This document shows positions 33,483 to 38,632 of a stretch of 38,632 bases of DNA, in pieces (the first letter of the stretch is position 1; each line of letters starts with the position of its first letter). The translations under genes were made by a program, and so were the position numbers. This DNA is from Plantactinospora alkalitolerans (GTDB lineage: Bacteria > Actinomycetota > Actinomycetes > Mycobacteriales > Micromonosporaceae): the NCBI RefSeq assembly GCF_015690345.1, contig NZ_JADPUN010000106.1:1-38632 (forward strand), given 5' to 3'. The notes under the pieces were generated by a model that saw nothing but the letters and a program-made list of their open reading frames with translations, searched no databases and was not told the origin of the DNA.

Positions 33483-35194
33483 GTTTCAGCGAATCGCTGC
33501 GCCTCGTCCCGGAGCCGCGGGTCACCGGATGTCTGGACCAGGGCGCGGGCCGCTGCCAGGTCTCCATAGGCACCCGCGTCGTCGCCGATCTGGTGGAGCA
33601 CCTCCGCCAGATGGAACCGGGCCCAGGCCTCCCCGGTGCGGTTGCCAATCGACCCGTAGGCCCCGGCGGCGTCCTGCAGCAGCGTGACCGCCATCGCGGT
33701 GCGGTCGGTGCGCCCCAGGATGGTGCCCAGCAGGTGGGTTGACTGGACGATGCCCTCCCGGTTCGAGATCGACTCGTTCTCCCGCAAGGCGCGTTCAGCG
33801 TGTCTTTCAGCGGCCGTCAGATCGCCGCGGCGCATCAGAATCCGCCCGAGTTGGTTGAGGCTCATCGCGATGCTGTCCGGCCGGCCCGACGCTTCGTTGT
33901 TCGCCAGCGAGGCCCGGAACGACCGCTCGGCGTCCGCGAGCCTTCCCTCTTGATCCAGGATTTCACCCATCGTCGAATGGGCAGCCGCGAGTCCGGGCCT
34001 GTCGTCGAGGGCACCAAGGATCTGCATGGCCTCCGCCAGAGCGGTCTTCGCCTCTTCGATCGATCCGGACGTTCGGTGCAGCCGGGCGAGATTGGTGAGC
34101 GTGAACGCCCGCCCGGCGCTGTCCCCGGTGTCCTCGCGGATGGCCAGGGCCTGCTGAAAGCAATCGAGCGCCTCCGCGTTGTCGCCCGCATGGCTCGCGG
34201 TGATGCCCAGATTGTCGAGAGCGTAGGCGAGCCCGTCACGCGCGACGTCCCCGCCCTGCTTCGCGGTCTGCACCGCCTCATGCAGCTTGTATCGCGACGT
34301 CCGAAGGTCGCCCAGCTTACGGTGGACGATGCCGATGCTAGTGAGGATCCGGGCGCGCAGTGTCACCGCACCGAAGGGCTCATCGGAGAGCGTGAGCTGG
34401 GAGAGAATGCGCTCATTGATCTCCAGCGACCTGGTCAGTCGCCCGGTCCGGCGCAGGAATCTCGCGTACTTCTGAAGGCTCTCAAGGTCCGCGTCAGCGA
34501 TCGCCTCGGCGTATGCCGCCTCGGCCTGCGTCATGAGGCCGCCAGCCTCGAACGCCTCTGCGGCGAGCAAGGCAGTGGCCCCGGCCGCGACAACGCCTGC
34601 ACCAGGTGCGGTCGAGGTGCCGGACGGATGCCGCAGCAGGACGCCCACTGCTGCACCCGCCTCACGCTCCCGTGCCCAACTGTGCAGACGCAGTGCCACC
34701 TCCCGGCGTAGCAGCTCAGGATCGTCGAAGGTCTTGAAGAAGACCTCCTTCGAGTCCTCCAGCTTCTGCTTGAAATCAAGCACCGCGCTCAGCTGCGGGC
34801 CCGGATCTCGAAGTTGCTCCTCGGGGACCCCCTTAAACAGCACCAGGATGTCGGCCATTGGCGAGGTCGCCCGGTTGATGCACTCCCGAGCCAGATTGAA
34901 CTCCTCCTCGGTCCCGGACGAGAACTGCCCATCGCGCATCGGAGCCATGCCCCAGCGGCTGGCTAGCATGAGGATCATGTAGTCGCACTGCTCCAGCTCC
35001 CTATTGATGAGCTCTTGAGGGCGCCCCATCCCGCCGGACACTTCCTTCCAGCCGGTAACCTCGAAACGCAAGCCCAGATCTCGGCCGGACTTCTCGTTGA
35101 ACGCCGCCACCTCGTCCCGGATCGCCTGCCGTTCCGGGTCGAGACCCCCGGGTGAGGCGATGAAGAGCTTGTAGTTTTCCACCGTGCTCGGCAT
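33446..35194 (-). CDS. DUF4062-TPR protein, probable NLR/defence-related
   Basis: The N-terminal 190 residues are a DUF4062 domain: YKLFIASPGGLDPERQAIRDEV (8-29), GWKEVSGGMGRPQELINRELEQCDYMILMLASRWG (about 48-82), the SGTEEEF motif, ADILVLFKGVPEEQLRD, and a tryptophan at RLHSWARE. Known predictions place this domain in the TIR-like fold. The rest (200-582) is a row of tetratricopeptide repeats of about 40 residues, for example LDNLGITASHAGDNAEALDCFQQAL. There is no NTPase domain between them. A nucleotide-metabolising or signalling effector with a repeat sensor is a plausible reading. Start ATG at 35194. It is convergent with the metallophosphatase. Confidence 0.9.
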   Translation of the reverse strand: MPSTVENYKLFIASPGGLDPERQAIRDEVAAFNEKSGRDLGLRFEVTGWKEVSGGMGRPQELINRELEQCDYMILMLASRWGMAPMRDGQFSSGTEEEFNLARECINRATSPMADILVLFKGVPEEQLRDPGPQLSAVLDFKQKLEDSKEVFFKTFDDPELLRREVALRLHSWAREREAGAAVGVLLRHPSGTSTAPGAGVVAAGATALLAAEAFEAGGLMTQAEAAYAEAIADADLESLQKYARFLRRTGRLTRSLEINERILSQLTLSDEPFGAVTLRARILTSIGIVHRKLGDLRTSRYKLHEAVQTAKQGGDVARDGLAYALDNLGITASHAGDNAEALDCFQQALAIREDTGDSAGRAFTLTNLARLHRTSGSIEEAKTALAEAMQILGALDDRPGLAAAHSTMGEILDQEGRLADAERSFRASLANNEASGRPDSIAMSLNQLGRILMRRGDLTAAERHAERALRENESISNREGIVQSTHLLGTILGRTDRTAMAVTLLQDAAGAYGSIGNRTGEAWARFHLAEVLHQIGDDAGAYGDLAAARALVQTSGDPRLRDEAQRFAETHGLTSRPASST

Positions 35195-35422
35195 CGGGAC
35201 AGACTACCGACCGTTCCAACGGGTGGCGGCAAGTTACCGACGGCGCAGAGGGATTGCAGCGTGTGACCCGCGCAGCACTGAACGGCCGGCCGCTGCGGGC
35301 CGCTGGGACATAACATCCACTCTGGCCTGGCACAAAGAGCGCGGCCCGCCGGACGCGATCAGGTCGGGGGGCGCCTCGGCAGGGTAGCGGTCAATGTCCA
35401 GGATAGTGTGAACCGGGGCTGG

Positions 35423-36274
35423 TCAACGGCGGCGGGACCGGCCGTTCTTGCCCATTGACATTCGGCTCGTAATCCAAGCCCACAGCGGATGAGCGGCAGC
35501 GCCTATGACCGTACCCACGGCCAACGAGACCACGAGTTGGGCGGGCGCGACTCCGGTGCCGAACGCGATTATGGCGGCCAGGAGGCCCAGGCCGAGAATC
35601 AGCACCCGCAAGATGAGTGCGAGGTAGACCCATGCGTGGGCCCGGAGCAGTCGGATCTCCTCGTCGAAGCTGCCGGTGGTGTTTGTCCGGCGCATGTGGA
35701 AGTCGATGAGGGTCGCCAGCCACGCCGAGCGCCCCGGGGACAGGATGGGTTCGGCCAGCGACGGGTTACCGTCCGGCCTTCGGTGGCTCCGCCTTGGGTG
35801 ATCCGCGTGGATCACGGCCACCCGCCCTTCAACGGGACCGACGTTAGCGATGGGTCGCGGTTCCTGGCGCCGGGCGCTGAGGGAGCGTCCGGGTGTGACC
35901 GAGGCAGTGTTGGTCTGTTTCGACTTACGGTCCTGGAGCCGCCTGTCCGTCTGCGGCCCGTCCCGTCTGGGCCGGGGATCGCGTTCATACCGTGTGCCGC
36001 GCTTCCGAAGTGGCACGCGCGGTCGATTGGACGCCATCAGCCCTCTGCTCGGCGGTACCCGGACCGTAATGGGCAGCTCCGGGCAGTCGATGGGCGGCCC
36101 GATCCGTACGGGGCTCGGTGCGTAGCCGCCGGCGGCGAGGGTGTTCCGCAGTCGCTGGTCGATTTCGCCGTCGGTCATGTCGATGGCCGTCTCGTCGATG
36201 AGGAAGACCTCCCGGTCCAGGTCATCGAGCGGGGCAGGGTCGTTCTGGTTCCCGTCGGGGTCGTCGATGGTCAT
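35423..36274 (-). CDS. Membrane protein of unknown function, coupled to sigma factor
   Basis: The 283-aa product has an acidic N-terminus with TDGEIDQRLRNTLAAGG, a long basic and proline-rich middle that is probably disordered (about 70-180), and a C-terminal part with two hydrophobic segments (about 217-241, VYLALILRVLILGLGLLAAI, and 245-268, PAQLVVSLAVGTVIGAAAHP), ending in a basic tail. The soluble part would be cytoplasmic. It overlaps the sigma factor by ATGA, so it may be a regulator of that sigma factor, but no anti-sigma zinc motif (HxxxCxxC) is visible. Confidence 0.8.
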   Translation of the reverse strand: MTIDDPDGNQNDPAPLDDLDREVFLIDETAIDMTDGEIDQRLRNTLAAGGYAPSPVRIGPPIDCPELPITVRVPPSRGLMASNRPRVPLRKRGTRYERDPRPRRDGPQTDRRLQDRKSKQTNTASVTPGRSLSARRQEPRPIANVGPVEGRVAVIHADHPRRSHRRPDGNPSLAEPILSPGRSAWLATLIDFHMRRTNTTGSFDEEIRLLRAHAWVYLALILRVLILGLGLLAAIIAFGTGVAPAQLVVSLAVGTVIGAAAHPLWAWITSRMSMGKNGRSRRR

Positions 36275-36948
36275 CGGTCCTCCTTCCTCGCCCGGGTGCC
36301 CGTGCTGTTGCTGATCTGATCCCGGCCGGTTGTTGGTGGCCGGGACGGTTCTAGGCGGCGCCGGACGTCACTGAGCGTGCGACGGACGGCGTCGTAAGAC
36401 CTGCCTAGCAGCAGGGCGATCTCTGTCTGTGACAGGCCCCGCATAATATGCTCAACTACGGCTCGCTGATTCGGCGTGAGAGTTTCCAACAGCGTGTTGA
36501 CCGACTCCGGGTCCTCCCACACGTTGGCGTGCTCCTCCAGCGGTCGCTCAAAGGTCTGGGCAAGGTACGCGGCCTGGCGGACCATCCTGGCGCGTTCGCT
36601 CTTCTTGTGCTTGATCAAATTATTGATCACGCCCCGCCGGGCCCAGGCGAGCCGGTCGGAGATGTTATGCCAGCCCGACAACATTTGGCTCAGTGTCTGG
36701 CTCGTGACCTCGTCCGCCTCGGTTCGGGAAGCGCCTAAGTGGATGGCGTACGCCATCAATTGGCGGTACCGAGAGCGGTAGAAATCCTCGAAGCCGGGTG
36801 GGGCAGCGCGGACGCCTCCCTGCGGTATGGCCGCCGCCTGGGCCACGACGTTGTCGGCATCCACTCGGGTCTTGTCCTCCGATCCCAGTTGGTGGCGGCC
36901 GCCTAGAGGGTGGTCGCCCGTACGGTAGGTCCTGCGGCGACGGCGCAT
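36271..36948 (-). CDS. ECF-type RNA polymerase sigma factor
   Basis: The 225-aa product has the two ECF domains: region 2 in FEDFYRSRYRQLMAYAIHLG through ADEVTSQTLSQMLSGW and region 4 in LETLTPNQRAVVEHIMRGLSQTEIALLLGRSYDAVRRTLSDVRRRL (positions about 165-210, with the helix-turn-helix). It should direct RNA polymerase to a small set of promoters, possibly its own operon. I chose the ATG at 36948 (MRRRRRTYRTG); the frame extends to 37224 but the added residues do not look coding. An arginine-rich N-terminal extension of about 50 residues precedes region 2. Confidence 0.87.
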   Translation of the reverse strand: MRRRRRTYRTGDHPLGGRHQLGSEDKTRVDADNVVAQAAAIPQGGVRAAPPGFEDFYRSRYRQLMAYAIHLGASRTEADEVTSQTLSQMLSGWHNISDRLAWARRGVINNLIKHKKSERARMVRQAAYLAQTFERPLEEHANVWEDPESVNTLLETLTPNQRAVVEHIMRGLSQTEIALLLGRSYDAVRRTLSDVRRRLEPSRPPTTGRDQISNSTGTRARKEDR

Positions 36949-37087
36949 GTGAGTAACCCGGCCAAGATTCTTAGCAGGTCTCCGACGCCCGGGGCCGCTC
37001 GGCGACGCCGCCTCGGAGGCCCTGAGCGAAGATAAGAGAAGGTGGACGGGTCCTCCGTCCACCGACCCCAAGGCAGTAACGGTAAGG

Positions 37088-37321
37088 CTATCGGTCGTCA
37101 CCCGCGCCGTACCTACACAGGGTAAGTAGCAGCACAATGGCACCGCCGAACGCCCCACCCCCAGTGAGTATGGCCATGGGGACGTTCGCCCCGCCCGCCC
37201 AGGCCAACAGCCCGGCCCCACCACCGATGAGTGCGGCGGCGATAAGGATCAACGCGATCCAGACCGAGCGTGGCGTGCGCGATAGTGGCGAAACGGGCGG
37301 CTGACTAATACCGGTGCACAC
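37088..37321 (-). CDS. Small two-TM membrane protein
   Basis: The 77-aa product has a short proline-rich N-terminus and two hydrophobic segments: WIALILIAAALIGGGAGLLA (21-40) and VPMAILTGGGAFGGAIVLLL (47-66). The GTG start at 37321 is supported by GGAAGGAC nine bases upstream. It lies 139 bp upstream of the sigma factor on the same strand. Its function is unknown. Confidence 0.6.
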   Translation of the reverse strand: MCTGISQPPVSPLSRTPRSVWIALILIAAALIGGGAGLLAWAGGANVPMAILTGGGAFGGAIVLLLTLCRYGAGDDR

Positions 37322-37884
37322 AATCGTCCTTCCAGGTCAGGGGAACCTTCCGAGTGGTAGGTCGAGCACCGGGCAGGAGTGTGAGGTTGCCGATCACCGA
37401 CGGAGCACCTGGCCCTCGTCAACGTGCCGGTGCGAGACCCATGCGCCGTCGAGCAGCAATAACGGCTCGCACCAGTTATGACGGCCCGAAATCAGCAACC
37501 GCAGCAAAGCGGAGCGCCGGCGATCTCGCCATGGTCGCACCCCCACCGCCCCTCCGACCTCGCTGGCCCGCAGGTACCCGCCCTCATACCGGTCGCGAAA
37601 GCCGGCGCGGCACGTTGTCAGGGCCAGCCGCGGTTTGGGGGACAAGAGTTGACAACCGTATCGGGGGACGGGTCGGAGACGTGGGAGTGGGTCCGTCTGT
37701 ATCGGTCGCGGTCAGAGTTGCGCCCCGACCAGGTATGCCCCTTGAAGTTGCGTATCCCGCAGGTTCGCAGCTCGGAGTTGCGCACCGATCAGCATTTCCT
37801 CAGATCGTCCTCGCAGGGACCCGCTGGAGTATCAAACTGCGATCGAGTCCGTCAGAATACCGGCGCAGTCCGCATCGACTGTCT
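37322..37884. other. Low-information region with gene remnants
   Basis: Open frames exist on both strands, but most lack coding character. A TTG-started 83-codon frame on the minus strand (37394-37645, ending LLLLDGAWVSHRHVDEGQ) could be a small protein but matches nothing I know. A pentapeptide-repeat fragment lies at 37712-37795 and a small frame at 37832-37984. No RNA gene or repeat was seen. Confidence 0.4.
37712..37795 (-). pseudogene. Pentapeptide-repeat fragment
   Basis: The minus strand reads IGAQLRAANLRDTQLQGAYL and VGAQL before a TGA, with a leucine (or phenylalanine-equivalent) every fifth residue, the pentapeptide-repeat signature. Only about five repeats remain, and an in-frame TGA lies 12 codons upstream of the ATG at 37795. 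Intact members are usually at least 150 aa, so this is probably a relic or the end of a frameshifted gene. Confidence 0.5.
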
Positions 37885-37984
37885 CTACCGACTCGGTAAT
37901 CCTGGTGGTGGGTTGGGGACGTTTGTCGTCTTCGTCGGGGCTGTGGTTGGCGGGGGTTGCAAGGACGGTGTACAGGTCGAGCAT
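37832..37984 (-). CDS. Possible small 50-aa protein
   Basis: The frame starts at an ATG (37984) with GCGAGG eight bases upstream and encodes MLDLYTVLATPANHSPDEDD and a hydrophilic tail. It overlaps the 3' end of the neighbouring membrane protein gene. No family is recognised. It could be chance. Confidence 0.25.
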   Translation of the reverse strand: MLDLYTVLATPANHSPDEDDKRPQPTTRITESVETVDADCAGILTDSIAV

Positions 37985-38463
37985 GTTGGGACCTCGCTGA
38001 CAGTGGGCTTGGATGGTTGAAGGGTTGAGATTTGGAACGCCACTGTAGGCCAAACTACGGCGTACAAGATCGCACCGATGATTGCCAAGAACACTGCGTC
38101 GCGAAAGACCGTGATGCGTGCGGCGATCGTGACGTCCCCGGTGCCGACTGATGTCGCGTAGGTTTTCGCGGCGACCCTGTGCAGTGGAGGATCAGCGGTG
38201 GCGAGACCAATGAGATTGACGCCACCAAGATCTGCCCTTGCAGCCAGGAGCGCGATCGCGCCGCCCAACGCTAGGAGCACCGCCAGGACGCTCACCGCCC
38301 ATGGGAAGATCAGCCAACTGTGCTTGAACACCTTGCTCACGCCGGCCGAGAGGAGACCGATCTCGACTAGGCAGAGGGCCAGCAGTGCGTTTGACCTGGT
38401 TCGCAGGCTTTCAAGATCGAGACGTTGGCGATCGAGCTGCCGACGCGCCTCACCTATGATCAA
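37885..38463 (-). CDS. Membrane protein of unknown function, 5' end uncertain
   Basis: The product has an N-terminal coiled-coil-like helix (EARRQLDRQRLDLESLRTRS), two adjacent hydrophobic segments (ALLALCLVEIGLLSAG and IFPWAVSVLAVLLALGGAIA), a soluble stretch, and a third (VFLAIIGAILYAVVWPTVAF), ending in a proline-rich tail. The start shown is a TTG at 38463; the frame is open without ATG or GTG to the right window edge (adding IKSDLDTPQLDL before it), so the true start may be outside the window. No function can be assigned. Confidence 0.6.
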   Translation of the reverse strand: MIIGEARRQLDRQRLDLESLRTRSNALLALCLVEIGLLSAGVSKVFKHSWLIFPWAVSVLAVLLALGGAIALLAARADLGGVNLIGLATADPPLHRVAAKTYATSVGTGDVTIAARITVFRDAVFLAIIGAILYAVVWPTVAFQISTLQPSKPTVSEVPTCSTCTPSLQPPPTTAPTKTTNVPNPPPGLPSR

Positions 38464-38632
38464 ATCCAGCTGCGGGGTGTCGAGGTCTGACTTAATCGGC
38501 CATTTGACCTGAGTTTGGTCACCGGCTCGCGGCGCGACGGTGGGCAGCGCGTTGACCTGGGGTGTTGGGTGTTGGTGGGTTGTTTCTGAGGCACTAATTG
38601 GTCCCCTACGCTCGGGTTCGTGGCGTGGATTC

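Noticed and set aside
35195-35422. Possible small gene or RNA in the gap between the DUF4062 gene and the membrane protein
   Set aside because: I see no frame with coding character, hairpin or repeat in this stretch.

Overview
High-GC DNA with dense translational coupling (ATGA, GTGA and TGATG junctions), GTG/TTG starts and IS families common in actinomycetes. I infer an actinobacterium, probably Micromonosporaceae-like; no marker gene in the window fixes the genus.

Layout. (1) 1-1940: the 3' end of a tyrosine recombinase gene and a complete IS30-family element. (2) 1986-3674: CRISPR array 1 (26 repeats), read leftward from a leader at 3675-3763. (3) 3764-16561: one minus-strand type III CRISPR-Cas operon with signature genes of subtype III-D (csx10, csx19). 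In transcription order it holds an uncharacterised 762-aa protein, an HD-less Cas10 with an intact GGDD motif, a Cas7-like/Csx10 fusion, a double Cas7-like RAMP, Csx19, a large TIGR03986-type RAMP, Cas6, a Cas1 reduced to its C-terminal end, and Cas2. (4) 16697-19619: a small protein with an NLTPH motif and, divergently, an 826-aa protein with two CARF-like segments and a HEPN-like R-x4-H motif, the likely cyclic-oligoadenylate-activated effector. (5) 19761-20829: a frameshifted IS5-type element. (6) 20856-22817: a remnant of a second cas2, a second copy of the leader, and CRISPR array 2 (28 repeats), read rightward with the same repeat. The two arrays therefore bracket the cas genes and point outward.

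(7) 22815-27836: a nested pile of mobile elements. A complete group II intron (23555-25715) sits inside the reverse transcriptase ORF of another group II intron, which sits in an IS256-type fragment, which abuts an IS3-type element whose two halves now lie on opposite strands. A perfect 62-bp palindrome joins two head-to-head reverse transcriptase fragments.

(8) 27977-35194: a second defence-like cluster: a 1266-aa STAND-type P-loop NTPase with TPR/Sel1-like repeats, a nucleotidyltransferase coupled to a PPP-type metallophosphatase, and a DUF4062-TPR protein. (9) 35423-38463: an ECF sigma factor operon with a membrane protein, small membrane proteins and gene remnants.

How it works together (known for type III systems, inferred here): Cas6 cuts the transcripts of both arrays at the shared repeat. 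The RAMP proteins and Cas10 assemble on the crRNA. Target RNA triggers the Cas10 GGDD palm to make cyclic oligoadenylate, which the CARF-HEPN protein senses. Spacer acquisition looks impaired locally because the Cas1 catalytic region is missing.
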